Assembly: GCF_017355935.1 (NCBI RefSeq) | Contig: NZ_JAFIQT010000001.1 | Span: forward strand, 1,984,001-2,048,000 | Source of the DNA: Telluribacter humicola | Lineage (GTDB): Bacteria; Bacteroidota; Bacteroidia; Cytophagales; Spirosomataceae | DNA length: 64,000 bases | Reading direction: 5' to 3' | Shown: in pieces, positions 54,890-64,000 of the stretch | Numbering within the stretch: the first letter of the stretch is position 1 | Layout of the letters: every line of letters begins with the position of its first letter | Notes under the pieces: model-generated | The model's input: only the letters and a program-made list of their open reading frames with translations | What the model was told of the DNA's origin: nothing | Database searches by the model: none | Made by a program: the position numbers and the translations under genes

Positions 54890-56332
54890 ATGAAAAAAAT
54901 ACTAGTGGTTGATGACGAAGCGGACATCTGTATGCTCCTCAAGCGTTTTTTGACCAAGAATGATTTTCAGGTCGAAACGGCCCAGACCGGAAAACGAGGC
55001 TTGCAACTGGTAGATGAGTTCAAGCCAGACCTCGTGATGACAGACTTCCGGTTAGGGGACATTACAGGGTCCGAATTACTGATTAACATTAAGTCCAAAT
55101 TGCCGCATATACCCGTGCTTATTATAACCGGCTACTCTGATATCAAGATAGCTGTGAATGTAATGAAGCAGGGGGCATATGATTATATTACCAAGCCGCT
55201 GTTTCCGGACGAGATTCTGGTAACAGTTAATAAGGCTCTCAAAGACGCCGAAAATAACACCGGTGAGGAAGCCTCACAGGCCGAAAGCGAAACCAAGGCG
55301 AGTACTCCAAGTACTACGCCGGGTAAAATGCCTTTCCGACTGAAGTCAGGCTACATCATGGGGCAGAGCAAGATAGCCGAAGAGTTATACCGCCAGATTG
55401 ACCTGGTAGCCCCCACCAATTATAGTGTGATTATCTACGGTGAAAGTGGCTCTGGTAAGGAAGCCATTGCTCACGAAATACATAATCGGTCGAGCCGTAA
55501 GAACAAGCCATTCGTAGCGATGGACTGTGGCGCCATCTCCAAAGAACTTGCGGGTAGTGAACTGTTCGGTCACGAGAAAGGATCGTTTACGGGAGCTTTA
55601 CAAACCAAGATTGGCCACTTCGAAATGGCCAATGGTGGTACCCTGTTCCTGGATGAGGTTGCTAACCTCTCGTACGAAATTCAGATGGCTCTGCTGCGGG
55701 TAGTGCAGGAGCGTCGTATGCGCCGGATCGGTGGAAATAAGGAGATAGATCTGGATGTACGTATCATCGTGGCAAGTAACGAAGTCCTACTGGATGCTGC
55801 CAAGAAAGGCAAGTTCCGTGAGGATCTTTACTATCGTTTCAATGAGTTTACGATTGTTGTTCCATCCTTACGTGATCGGAAAGAAGATATTATGCTCTTT
55901 GCCGAAGCCTTCCTGGACTCTACTAACGAAGAGCTGAACAAACAGGTGAAGGGATTCTCAGATGATGTGATCAATGACTTCATGAATTACGAGTGGCCGG
56001 GTAACCTTCGGGAGCTGAAAAATGTGATCAAGCGTGCCACGCTTCTTTCGGATGGGGAGTATATCGAAGAGAAAACGTTGCCCTTCGAAATTGTAAATTA
56101 TCAGAAGCTCAAAGAACTTGATACAGAATTTGGATCTATAAGTACCACCATAGAGCCTACACCTGAGGCAGAGCAGAAGCCTAGTCTTAAAACAGTTGCC
56201 AATGAAGCTGAGTACGATATGATTATGCAGGTGCTTCGTCAGGTAAACTTCAATAAAAGTAAAGCAGCCCGCTTGTTGAACATTGACCGCAAGACGCTTT
56301 ATAATAAGATGAAGCAGTTTGATATGCAATAA
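54890..56332 (+). CDS. NtrC-type sigma-54-dependent response regulator
   Basis: 480 residues: an N-terminal receiver (about 1-120, ILVVDDEADICMLL, Asp in LVMTDFRLGD, Lys in YITKPLFPDE), a central AAA+ domain (about 145-395) with Walker A GESGSGKEA, the sigma-54-contacting GSFTGA loop (Ser in place of the common Ala of GAFTGA), Walker B GGTLFLDEV and sensor NLRELKNVIKRATLL, then a Fis-type helix-turn-helix (AARLLNIDRKTLYNKMKQF). It activates RpoN promoters when phosphorylated by a kinase, presumably one of the two downstream. Target promoters unknown. Confidence 0.96.
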   Translation: MKKILVVDDEADICMLLKRFLTKNDFQVETAQTGKRGLQLVDEFKPDLVMTDFRLGDITGSELLINIKSKLPHIPVLIITGYSDIKIAVNVMKQGAYDYITKPLFPDEILVTVNKALKDAENNTGEEASQAESETKASTPSTTPGKMPFRLKSGYIMGQSKIAEELYRQIDLVAPTNYSVIIYGESGSGKEAIAHEIHNRSSRKNKPFVAMDCGAISKELAGSELFGHEKGSFTGALQTKIGHFEMANGGTLFLDEVANLSYEIQMALLRVVQERRMRRIGGNKEIDLDVRIIVASNEVLLDAAKKGKFREDLYYRFNEFTIVVPSLRDRKEDIMLFAEAFLDSTNEELNKQVKGFSDDVINDFMNYEWPGNLRELKNVIKRATLLSDGEYIEEKTLPFEIVNYQKLKELDTEFGSISTTIEPTPEAEQKPSLKTVANEAEYDMIMQVLRQVNFNKSKAARLLNIDRKTLYNKMKQFDMQ

Positions 56333-56352
56333 TTCTTATAGGAAGGATAGGA

Positions 56353-57870
56353 ATGACGGATTTAAAAAAGATATCTCATCCATTTGGAATTAACGATCTT
56401 TTGAATGCTTCAGCCAGCGGCTTGATCCTTTTTAAGAAAGAAAGGTCGGGAGATGATGGAAGAGAGCAGTTTTTTTGTACTACAGATAATGCTTCAGCAC
56501 AACGACTTACTGGAAAAACTTTACTGACGGGCAAAACCTGGGAAGATATAATGGGGCAGCATGCTCCTGCCACTGTTACGGATGCTATTGAGCATTCGGA
56601 GACAGAAGTATATTTTCATGATTCGGATTTGTGGTGCCGCGTGAGCAATGCTCCTATCGACTCCGACTATTTTCTGTGTACCCTCTATGATATTTCCAAA
56701 AGAAAAGAACTGGAGGTAAGGCATGATTATCACGACAGGCTTCTTAGTGATGCTGAATTAACCATGCGTTTTGGTAGCTGGACCTGGGATATTTCCCAGG
56801 GACCGGATGGCCCGCTTAGCTGGACCAGTGGTACTTACTACCTCCTGGGATACAAGCAGGAAACTCTCACAGCACCAATCAGCTACTCCTTTTTTCTTCA
56901 GCACGTACATCCTGACGACCTCGAAACGCTGGATGCCAACATCAGGGAAGCCGTTAAAAACCGAAAATCTTTTGCAGAGGAATACCGGATTATTACGGCT
57001 ACCGGTGAAGAGAAAAACGTTATCAGCCGGGGGCAGTTTATCAATGATGAATTGAAAAACAGGGTGGTATACATCGGAAATATCTTTGATATCACTTCTC
57101 TAAAAGTCATTCAGAACGAACTGGAGCGCAGGGTAGAGGATCTGAACAAATCCAACGAGGATCTGGAACAGTTTGCTTACGTAGCCTCGCATGACCTGCA
57201 GGAGCCTTTACGTAAGATCGTTTCGTTTGGAGAGCGTCTGGAAAGCAGAAGCCGGGGTGCTCTGAACGAAGAGCAACGGCTGTACCTGGATCGTATCCTG
57301 AACGCCACCCGGCGTATGCAGGAGATGATCAGCAACCTGCTTGAGTTCTCGCGGGTAGCCCGTACCAAGGATGGCTTTGTACCGACTGACCTGAACGCCA
57401 TACTTAAGAGTACTATCAGCGATCTTGAAATTACAATTCAGCAAAAAAACGCCCTGGTAATGGTTGGAGATCTACCCGAAATTGAAAGTATACCGTCTCA
57501 GATGTCGCAGCTTTTCATGAATCTGCTTTCTAACGCGCTGAAATTTACAAAGCGGGAAGTAAGGCCAATTATCAAGATCGAAGCTGAGTTTCTGAAAAAC
57601 AATGAAGTCATCAAGCAGGGACTGATACCAGATAAATCTTACGTACGTTTAACTGTATGCGATAACGGTATTGGATTTGAGAATGAGCAGGCCAATCGCA
57701 TATTTACGCTATTTCAGCGCCTACGCGGACGCTCCGAGTTTGAAGGAGCCGGTATTGGACTTTCAGTGTGTAAAAAAGTAGTTGAAAATCATTCAGGCAC
57801 TATTGAGGCAAGAGGCATACCCGATGGGGGAGCGACTTTTACCATAGTTCTTCCTATCAGTCAGTCTTGA
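56353..57870 (+). CDS. PAS-containing sensor histidine kinase
   Basis: 505 residues, no transmembrane segment, so cytoplasmic. Two PAS-like regions: one about 10-125, ending YDISKRKELE, and a PAS_3-like domain about 140-245 with SWTSGTYYLLGYKQETLT and HPDDLETLDANIREAVKNRKSFAEEYRI. Then a HisKA box FAYVASHDLQEPLRKIVSF and a HATPase domain (LMNLLSNALKFTKR, CDNGIGFENEQ, GRSEFEGAGIGLSVCKKV). It probably phosphorylates the adjacent NtrC-type regulator, 20 bases upstream. The H-box is nearly identical to that of the CHASE3 kinase. Confidence 0.92.
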   Translation: MTDLKKISHPFGINDLLNASASGLILFKKERSGDDGREQFFCTTDNASAQRLTGKTLLTGKTWEDIMGQHAPATVTDAIEHSETEVYFHDSDLWCRVSNAPIDSDYFLCTLYDISKRKELEVRHDYHDRLLSDAELTMRFGSWTWDISQGPDGPLSWTSGTYYLLGYKQETLTAPISYSFFLQHVHPDDLETLDANIREAVKNRKSFAEEYRIITATGEEKNVISRGQFINDELKNRVVYIGNIFDITSLKVIQNELERRVEDLNKSNEDLEQFAYVASHDLQEPLRKIVSFGERLESRSRGALNEEQRLYLDRILNATRRMQEMISNLLEFSRVARTKDGFVPTDLNAILKSTISDLEITIQQKNALVMVGDLPEIESIPSQMSQLFMNLLSNALKFTKREVRPIIKIEAEFLKNNEVIKQGLIPDKSYVRLTVCDNGIGFENEQANRIFTLFQRLRGRSEFEGAGIGLSVCKKVVENHSGTIEARGIPDGGATFTIVLPISQS

Positions 57871-57889
57871 TTTTATACCCCTTCTGAAA

Positions 57890-59317
57890 ATGTTAGATAA
57901 ACCTATTAACGTCTTGCTCGTAGATGACGATGAAGACGATTTTCTTCTTACAAGTGCTTGCTTTAATGACCTCGACAAGTGGAATTTTAGCCTTACCTGG
58001 TGCCCTACGTATCAGGAGGCCATACATAATTTAAAAACCTGTAAGCACGATCTCTATATATTTGACTTTTTACTTGGTGAACGTAACGGAATAGACCTCC
58101 TTGGTGAAGCTCTTGAGAATCAATGTGAGGAGCCAATCATACTACTGACTGGTAAAGGGGATGAAAAAGTAGCCGTAGAGGCGCTACGATTGGGGGCTGC
58201 TGACTACCTTATCAAAAGCGAACTCGAACCCCAGATACTCGAGCGTAGTATCCGGTATGCCCTGGAACGCACCAACGTACTCAAAGCCCTACGACAAAGC
58301 GAGCGCCGTTACAGACGTGTATTTGAGGAGTCGAAAGATATGCTCTTTATCAGTGACCTTAAAGGCAAGGTTCTGGATTTTAATCAGGCAGCCGTACAGC
58401 TTACCGGATTCGAAACCTCAGAACTGCTGAATAATTCACTGCCTGATATGCTGGATGGGCAGGAGTTAAAGGCTATCTGGGAAGAAATAAAAGAGGGTAC
58501 TGACCTGCACGACCGGGAAGTAAGGTTGATGACTAAGAGTGGCGAAAAGAAGTACTGCCTGATGTCGGCCTCGGTGGAAGTTGACTTCGAGACCAGGTAC
58601 ATACAGGGGCGTTTTCACGATATTACCTCGCGTAAACAGTCAGAGCGGGAAAGATTATTTTCGGAGAAGCTGGCGGTAACGAGCCGTCTGATCCGGATGC
58701 TGGCCCATGAGGTACGTAATCCGCTCACGAACGTTAACCTGTCGGCCGAGCAGCTGGAATCAGAGCTGGAAAGCGAAGACCAGAAGTTCTACACCCAGAT
58801 TATCAAGCGTAACTGTACCCGGATCAATGACCTGATCACGCAGCTCCTGCAGTCGGCACGTCCGTCCGAAATAACGCTTGTACCCCAGGACCTTCACCAG
58901 GTACTTGACGAAGCGCTGGCAGCAGCCTTTGACCGTTTACAGCTCAAGAAGATACAGGTAGATAAGGAGTATGATTCTGTGGATCTGACACTGGCTCTGG
59001 ATTCAACTTCCCTCCAGATAGCCATACTCAATATCATCAATAATGCCATTGAGGCCATGGATGAAGGAACGGGTGTGCTTAAAGTTACGACCCGGCGCTC
59101 TGATCAGGATATACAGGTACTGATTGCTGATAACGGATCAGGTATCAGTGAAGAAAATATGCGCAAAATATTTGAGCCTTACTTCACTGGTAAGAAAACT
59201 GGTATGGGTATTGGCTTGGCTACTACACTAAGCATTGTAGAGTCACACCGGGGGCGGATAGATGTGCAGTCGGAGGAAGGAGTAGGTACTGTATTTACCA
59301 TGAGCTTCTCTTTATAG
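57890..59317 (+). CDS. REC-PAS-histidine kinase (NtrB-like hybrid)
   Basis: 475 residues: an N-terminal receiver (about 1-120, VLLVDDDEDDFLL, Asp in LYIFDFLLGERNG, Lys in YLIKSELEP), one PAS domain (about 145-260, RRVFEESKDMLFISDLKGKVLDFNQAAVQLTGF, ending RFHDITSRKQSE), then a HisKA box of NtrB type LAHEVRNPLTNVNLSAEQLE, and HATPase motifs INNAIEAMDEGTG, ADNGSGISEENM, KTGMGIGLATTL. Receiver-first hybrids act as relays. It ends the rpoN gene run, 19 bases after the previous kinase. No obvious terminator follows; ACTGTG / CACAGT at 59351-59367 is a weak hairpin. Confidence 0.92.
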   Translation: MLDKPINVLLVDDDEDDFLLTSACFNDLDKWNFSLTWCPTYQEAIHNLKTCKHDLYIFDFLLGERNGIDLLGEALENQCEEPIILLTGKGDEKVAVEALRLGAADYLIKSELEPQILERSIRYALERTNVLKALRQSERRYRRVFEESKDMLFISDLKGKVLDFNQAAVQLTGFETSELLNNSLPDMLDGQELKAIWEEIKEGTDLHDREVRLMTKSGEKKYCLMSASVEVDFETRYIQGRFHDITSRKQSERERLFSEKLAVTSRLIRMLAHEVRNPLTNVNLSAEQLESELESEDQKFYTQIIKRNCTRINDLITQLLQSARPSEITLVPQDLHQVLDEALAAAFDRLQLKKIQVDKEYDSVDLTLALDSTSLQIAILNIINNAIEAMDEGTGVLKVTTRRSDQDIQVLIADNGSGISEENMRKIFEPYFTGKKTGMGIGLATTLSIVESHRGRIDVQSEEGVGTVFTMSFSL

Positions 59318-59447
59318 TAGGGTAGTGGACTGGCTTTAAATGTCTTACCCACTGTGTTGACCACAGTTACTACTCATTTGTGAATTTGATTCCACAGGTT
59401 TTATTCAGGTTACTGCCACAGAAGCCCAAATCATCTCGGGTATACTT

Positions 59448-59488
59448 TTAGTCTATCATTTAGTCTACACGACTAAATGATAGACTAA
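59448..59488. promoter_or_regulatory. 18-bp-arm palindrome made of four TTTAGTC half-sites
   Basis: TTAGTCTATCATTTAGTC and its exact complement flank a 5-base loop; each arm contains two copies of the heptamer-like TAGTC unit, 12 bases apart. The right arm ends on the first base of the ATG of a 56-codon ORF. It can be an operator for a dimer pair or an mRNA hairpin hiding the start codon. Confidence 0.55.
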
Positions 59489-59658
59489 TGGAAATGCTGA
59501 TTGTGTTTATACTGTCCATGATTATTGGTGTACTGGCCGCCTATCGGGTTGAGAAAATGTCAAAGAAGCCCGGCCGGCTCAATACTAACCGTCCTTCATC
59601 GGACTTCCGAATGACTCTGCGCCAATTCGAGAAAAAAGCTCGTCAGATTCATTTTTGA
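59488..59658 (+). CDS. Small membrane protein, 56 residues (candidate)
   Basis: A short frame, ATG to TGA. Residues 3-18 (MLIVFILSMIIGVLAA) form one hydrophobic helix at the N-terminus; residues 20-56 are basic and polar (YRVEKMSKKPGRLNTN.., FEKKARQIHF), giving an N-out, cytoplasmic-tail topology typical of small bacterial membrane proteins. Start codon directly follows a strong palindrome. There is no homology that I recognise, so coding status is inferred from composition and position. The next 295 bases up to the dihydrodipicolinate synthase-like gene show nothing identifiable. Confidence 0.5.
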   Translation: MEMLIVFILSMIIGVLAAYRVEKMSKKPGRLNTNRPSSDFRMTLRQFEKKARQIHF

Positions 59659-59953
59659 TAGTAAGTAAGGCAACTTATGAACCCGTGCATACTTCTATAT
59701 ACTTGATACTATAAAGTACCAATTGCGGATAGTAACTACTATTCTGCTCCGACTTCTTATACCTGTTTACTTCCCGTAACTTCTCGATTTTTCTTCTGAT
59801 TTATAGATAGCTGATTGGAGGTGTAGCCACTTTCAGGGCTGACTTTTGTAACATTTATCACTTCCTTCTTAGCCATACAGCAGAAATGTTGGGAAATTCG
59901 GCATTCCTTTGCTTACTTTCCTTTTTACTTATTTAACCTATCTGCTGTTATTC

Positions 59954-60868
59954 ATGTCTCTTAACTGGCAAGGGGTATATCCGGCCCTTACAACAAAATT
60001 CACAGAGGACGATGTCCTTGATCTTTCCATGTTTCAAAAGAACCTCGACGCTCAGCTGGAAGCAGGTGTTGATGGTGTTATACTAGGGGGCTCCCTGGGT
60101 GAGGCAAGTACCCTTACTAATCAGGAAAAAGAGCAACTCGTGAAGTACGCGGTAGAGTACCTGGATGGCAAAGTACCTGTGGTGCTCAACATTGCCGAAG
60201 GTACCACCAAAGAAGCTATACGTCGCGCTGAAGAGGCTGCGGCCTGGGGGGCCAAAGGACTAATGGCGCTTCCCCCTATGCGATACAAAGCTGACGACCG
60301 CGAAACAACGGAATTCTTTAAAGCCATTGGGAAGGCTACGGATCTACCAATCATGATCTATAACAATCCTGTAGACTATAAGATAGAAGTAACTCCGGCT
60401 ATGTTCGAAGAGCTGCTTAAACTGGATACTATACAGGCCGTAAAGGAGTCAACGCGTGATATATCCAATGTGACCCGCCTGCGTAACCACTTTGGCGACC
60501 GGCTCAGCATCCTGTGTGGGGTAGATACCCTGGCTATGGAAGAGCTGGTTATGGGAGCCGATGGTTGGGTAGCCGGACTGGTGTGTGCGTTCCCCCGCGA
60601 GACCGTAGCGATATACAGACTGGTCAAAGCCGGCCGTCTGGAAGAAGCCCGCCAGATCTACCGGTGGTTTATGCCGCTGCTGGAGCTGGACCTGCACCCC
60701 AAGCTGGTACAGTACATCAAGCTGGCCGAAACGCATACCGGTATAGGTTCAGAGCATGTACGTGCTCCCCGCCTTACCCTGGTTGGAGAAGAGCGTAGCC
60801 GCATTGAGAAGATTATTACGGATGGCTTAGCTGCCCGTCCTGCCTTACCTGATTACCTGGCACTCTGA
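59954..60868 (+). CDS. Dihydrodipicolinate synthase-family lyase (hydroxyproline pathway candidate)
   Basis: 304 residues from the ATG at 59954 (MSLNWQGVYPALTTKFTEDD), which matches family starts; the frame is open to 59909. TIM barrel with LGGSLGEASTLTNQEK (GxxGE), catalytic Tyr in PIMIYNNPVDYK and the Schiff-base Lys in TIQAVKESTRDISNV. DapA, KDG aldolase and 1-pyrroline-4-hydroxy-2-carboxylate deaminase share this fold. Since a 4-hydroxyproline epimerase gene follows five bases later, the deaminase (or a related step producing 2,5-dioxopentanoate) is the best guess, not lysine synthesis. Confidence 0.82.
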   Translation: MSLNWQGVYPALTTKFTEDDVLDLSMFQKNLDAQLEAGVDGVILGGSLGEASTLTNQEKEQLVKYAVEYLDGKVPVVLNIAEGTTKEAIRRAEEAAAWGAKGLMALPPMRYKADDRETTEFFKAIGKATDLPIMIYNNPVDYKIEVTPAMFEELLKLDTIQAVKESTRDISNVTRLRNHFGDRLSILCGVDTLAMEELVMGADGWVAGLVCAFPRETVAIYRLVKAGRLEEARQIYRWFMPLLELDLHPKLVQYIKLAETHTGIGSEHVRAPRLTLVGEERSRIEKIITDGLAARPALPDYLAL

Positions 60869-60872
60869 TACC

Positions 60873-61877
60873 ATGGCCGATAAGCATTTCTTTTGTATTG
60901 ATGCCCATACCTGTGGTAATCCGGTTCGGGTCGTCACAGGAGGCGCTATACCTACACTGGAAGGAGCCTCTATGAGCGAAAAGCGTCTCCACTTCATGCG
61001 GGAGTATGACTGGATTCGCAAGAGCCTGATGTTTGAGCCCCGCGGACACGACATGATGTCGGGCAGTATCTTGTATCCACCTACTGATCCCGCTAACGAT
61101 GTAGGAGTACTTTTTATCGAAACGTCGGGTTGCCTGCCCATGTGCGGGCATGGCACCATTGGTACCGTAACGGTAGCAATAGAGCAGGGGTTGGTGACAC
61201 CCAGGCAGCCGGGTTTACTCAAACTGGAAGTACCCGCCGGACTGGTAACGGCCGAGTACCGCCAGGAGGGTAAGAAGGTAAAATCCGTCAAGATCACAAA
61301 TGTAAAGTCGTATCTGGCAGCTGAGGGTATTGAGGTAGAATGCCCTGAGTTAGGAAAGCTGACCGTGGATGTGGCCTACGGAGGAAACTACTATGCGATA
61401 GTAGACCCTCAGCCTAACTTCCCCGGCCTGCAGCACTTCAAAGCGGAGCAACTGGTTGCCTGGGCGCGTACCCTGCGGGAGCGAATCAACCAGGTACATA
61501 CCTTTGTACATCCCGAGAATCCTTCCATTCAGGGACTAAGCCATATACTCTGGACCGGGGAGCCTTTGGACGGAGCCTCTACCGCTCGTAATGCTGTTTT
61601 CTATGGAGAGAAGGCCATTGATCGTTCGCCTTGTGGTACGGGTACCTCCGCCCGTATGGCGCAGTGGTACGCGCAGGGCAGGCTCAAGCCGGGTGAGGTC
61701 TTTGTACACGAGAGTATCATCGGTTCCAAGTTCACCGGACGTATCGAAGCCGAAACAGAGCTGGCCGGTCATGCCGCCATAGTACCCAGCATAGAAGGTT
61801 GGGCGGTTATACATGGGTATAATCATATAATACTGGATGAAGAAGATCCGTACGTACACGGGTTCCAGGTCATATAG
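60873..61877 (+). CDS. 4-hydroxyproline 2-epimerase
   Basis: 334 residues of the proline racemase family. The two catalytic cysteines are present, in LPMCGHGTIG (about residue 90) and RSPCGTGTSARM (about 253), so it is an epimerase or racemase rather than a dehydratase, in which the first Cys is usually Ser. AHTCGNPVRVVTGG and MFEPRGHDMMSGSI are family motifs. It converts trans-4-hydroxy-L-proline to the cis-D isomer, the first step of hydroxyproline breakdown. Its ATG is four bases after the stop of the lyase gene. No D-hydroxyproline oxidase is in the window. Confidence 0.92.
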   Translation: MADKHFFCIDAHTCGNPVRVVTGGAIPTLEGASMSEKRLHFMREYDWIRKSLMFEPRGHDMMSGSILYPPTDPANDVGVLFIETSGCLPMCGHGTIGTVTVAIEQGLVTPRQPGLLKLEVPAGLVTAEYRQEGKKVKSVKITNVKSYLAAEGIEVECPELGKLTVDVAYGGNYYAIVDPQPNFPGLQHFKAEQLVAWARTLRERINQVHTFVHPENPSIQGLSHILWTGEPLDGASTARNAVFYGEKAIDRSPCGTGTSARMAQWYAQGRLKPGEVFVHESIIGSKFTGRIEAETELAGHAAIVPSIEGWAVIHGYNHIILDEEDPYVHGFQVI

Positions 61878-61899
61878 TGTAAGACATTGTGAAATAACT

Positions 61900-61931
61900 A
61901 AAAAGCCGGCTTCAAGTGAAACCGGCTTTTT
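61900..61931. terminator. Terminator after the hydroxyproline genes
   Basis: AAAAAGCCGG / CCGGCTTTTT with a TTCA-AG-TGAA inner stem, 22 bases after the epimerase stop. Suits both strands; the convergent efflux gene ends 133 bases beyond. Confidence 0.9.
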
Positions 61932-62064
61932 TATAAACACAATTTTTCAACCCATTCCACAGGAAGTTCTGACGGAACTGCTACTTTGTGGTAGCTATAT
62001 CAAAGATAAGAAATCTATATCCTGTAACGCTTTGACTTCAATTAGAAATACATTAGAAATAGAC

Positions 62065-64000
62065 CTATGCATACTCCTCTATGAGCTGGCGGGGAGGTTT
62101 CTGAGTATTCTTTTTCTTTCTGTTAAAAAACCGATAAATAATCGGGAAGATCAGTAAAGTCAGTACAGTTGCGGTGATGAGTCCACCGATAACAACTGTT
62201 GCCAGTGGTTTCTGCGTTTCGGAGCCAATACCCGTAGATACCGCCGCTGGTAATAGTCCAATGGCAGCCATCATAGCGGTCATTACTACCGGACGAATCC
62301 TTGACTTTACACCCTCACGTATTGCCTCGTCAAGCCCCATACGCTCCTGCAGGTTCTTGTTAAAGACTGAAATAAGGATTACCCCATTCTGAACGCAGAT
62401 ACCAAATAAGGCTATAAAGCCTACCCCCGCCGAAATACCAAAGTTCATACTCCGGAAGTGCAGGGCCAGGATACCCCCAATGAGGGCAAAGGGTACATTA
62501 ATGAGGACCAGTCCCGCATCTTTGCCATTGCCGAAGGTGATGAACAGCAGAATGAATATCGCTACCAGACTGATCGGTACTACCTGTCCCAGTCGTTTGG
62601 TGGCGCGTACCTGGTTCTCAAACTCACCGGTCCAGTTGATGGAGTACCCTTTGGGAAGCGCCTTCTCAATATGCTTGACCCGGTTCTGAGCATCGGCAAT
62701 GGTACTACCCAAATCACGCTCGCGTACCGAGAACTTTACCCAATAAAGCGTTTGTTGTTGTCACGGTATACAAAGGCGGGGCCGGTTACCTTGCGAATGG
62801 TAGAGATTTCCTTCAGCGGAATCTTACTACCGGTCAGGGTGGGTACCATCAGGCGGCTAATGTCATCCTCGCTTCGGCGGTACTGCTCCTGATAGCGTAC
62901 CTTAATTTCAAATTTGCGTTCACCTTCGTACAGGATGGAGGCGGTCTTGCCACCAATCGCCATTTCTATTACGGCCTGGGCGTCGGCAGTACTCACACCG
63001 TAGAGTGCCATCTTTTTCTCATCAAACAAGACACTCATTTCGGGCTGACCGATGTTGCGCAGGATGCCTACGTCTTTGACTCCCGGTACATCCTTGATGG
63101 CCTCTATGACTTTATTGGCATTCTCATTGAGCGTTTCGAGGTCATCGCCGAAGATCTTCACTGCGTTACTGGCGTTCATACCGGCTACAGCTTCGGCTAC
63201 GTTGTCGATGATTGGCTGGGAGTAGTTGTAGTTGATCCCCTGAAACTGCTTTAGCTTGACGTCTATCTCTTCAATGAGGTCATCTACTGAAATCTTCCGT
63301 TCCCACTCTTCGTGGGGTTTGAGGTTGACCTGCATCTGTACGTAGTAAAAGCCCGAGGGGTCGGTACCGTCGTTGGAGCGCCCGGTTTGCGACAGTACCC
63401 CGTTCACTTCTGGGAATTCCATCAGTTTGGCCCGCAGTACCTTCACCATATCTACGGTTTCATTTAGCGAGCTACTCATCGGTAGTTTGGCTTCTACCCA
63501 CAAGGCTCCCTCGTTGAGCTGAGGCAGGAACTCAGTACCTAGCAGAGAGGCTGAGAAAAGCGTAGTACCCAGGAATAGCAAAGAGGCCAGCACGCTTACT
63601 TTCTTACGGGCATAGCACCACTCAAAGCCTCGCATCACAATACGTTCAAAGAAGTTAACGATGGGATTATTCTTTTCCCGCACGTTTTTATTCAGCAGGA
63701 TTGAGCACAGCACCGGTACCAGGGTAAGGGTAAAGATTAACGCGCCCAGTAAGGCAAAGCCTAGCGTATAGGCCAGCGGGCTGAACATCTTTCCTTCTAC
63801 CTTTTGAAAGCTGAATATGGGGATAAGGGCGGTAATGATGATCAGCTTGGAGAAGAACACAGCCTTACCCAGTTCGCCACCGGTTTTTTTGATCATGCCC
63901 AGCTTGGCCAGCCGGTTGTAGCGTTCCATACCAACCTTATGGGCCTTATGATCCAGCGCCACAAAGACTCCTTCCACCATCACAACCGCGCCGTCTATAA
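62065..64000 (-). pseudogene. CusA/CzcA-type heavy-metal RND efflux gene, frameshifted and 5' truncated
   Basis: The reading frame enters from the right edge with IDGAVVMVEGVFVALDHKAHKVGM and runs to a stop at 62736-62738 (after YRDNNKRFIG). The correct continuation, VKFSVRERDLGSTIADAQNRV, is in the next frame and runs to 62065, ending with FFNRKKKNTQKPPRQLIEEYA. The break is at GGG-TAA (CCC 62739-62741 on +): one G too few. Together the parts match the C-terminal ~640 residues of a CusA/CzcA transporter (periplasmic docking region, TM7-12). It would export Cu, Ag, Zn, Co or Cd by proton antiport. If the gap is real, the protein is broken. Confidence 0.88.

Noticed and set aside
62730-62745. 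Programmed -1 frameshift in the efflux gene
   Set aside because: No slippery heptamer; the P-site would have to re-pair GGG with TGG. A missing G is simpler.

Overview
The window looks like chromosomal DNA of a Bacteroidota member, most probably order Cytophagales. Two secreted proteins end in type IX secretion (T9SS) sorting domains. Several start regions carry the Bacteroidetes -7 promoter element TAnnTTTG. Start codons generally lack purine-rich Shine-Dalgarno sequences. The families present (DUF4230, DUF3667, CtlX, PASTA-only protein, four-helix PA2169 proteins) are common in this group. I see no insertion sequence, prophage, CRISPR array, tRNA or rRNA gene.

Layout. 0-8 kb: the 3' part of a secreted T9SS nuclease, a HExxH protein, a DUF4230 protein, miaA, a rhodanese, a second T9SS protein and a PASTA protein. 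8-15 kb: ribE, a DUF1684 protein, then pheT, a coiled-coil gene, zapA, a possible 6S RNA and rny, followed by an SDR enzyme. 15-25 kb: an AAA+ ATPase, a DUF3667 protein, recA with a structured leader, a fatty-acid desaturase, two envelope or peptidase-like proteins, a FemAB-like gene and dnaA. 25-35 kb: methylmalonyl-CoA mutase (two subunits), glycerol-3-phosphate dehydrogenase, a sigma factor, a Nudix-fold regulator, D-lactate dehydrogenase, a universal stress protein and a BON-LysM protein. 35-45 kb: a frameshifted DUF2254 gene, a VWA protein, the suf operon (sufC-D-S-E, a DUF59 gene and a bacilliredoxin gene, without sufB), then arginine deiminase and CtlX. 45-53 kb: a stress-type island of two PA2169-family paralogues, a coiled-coil lipoprotein, a putative small RNA, an AI-2E-type transporter, YtxH and holin-like proteins, and three signalling genes. 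53-59 kb: an apparent operon of rpoN, an NtrC-type activator and two histidine kinases. 59-64 kb: a 56-codon membrane ORF behind a strong palindrome, two hydroxyproline catabolism genes, and a CusA/CzcA efflux gene broken by a one-base frameshift at the window end.

How the genes work together. The suf genes build iron-sulfur clusters. The arginine pair would degrade arginine through citrulline. The hydroxyproline pair would epimerise 4-hydroxyproline and process a later intermediate. MutAB interconverts methylmalonyl- and succinyl-CoA. The rpoN cluster encodes a complete sigma-54 switch: sigma factor, enhancer-binding activator and two sensors.

The most unusual signals are mostly in non-coding DNA: a terminator-bounded small RNA candidate sharing a promoter-like motif with stress genes, a 52-bp perfect palindrome, a 35-bp palindrome that gives two convergent genes the same C-terminus, a four-half-site palindrome at a tiny membrane ORF, a hairpin with T-run in the recA leader, and an identical 14-nt string directly before two unrelated start codons. 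Two large genes are split by single-base frameshifts, which could be real mutations or assembly errors.
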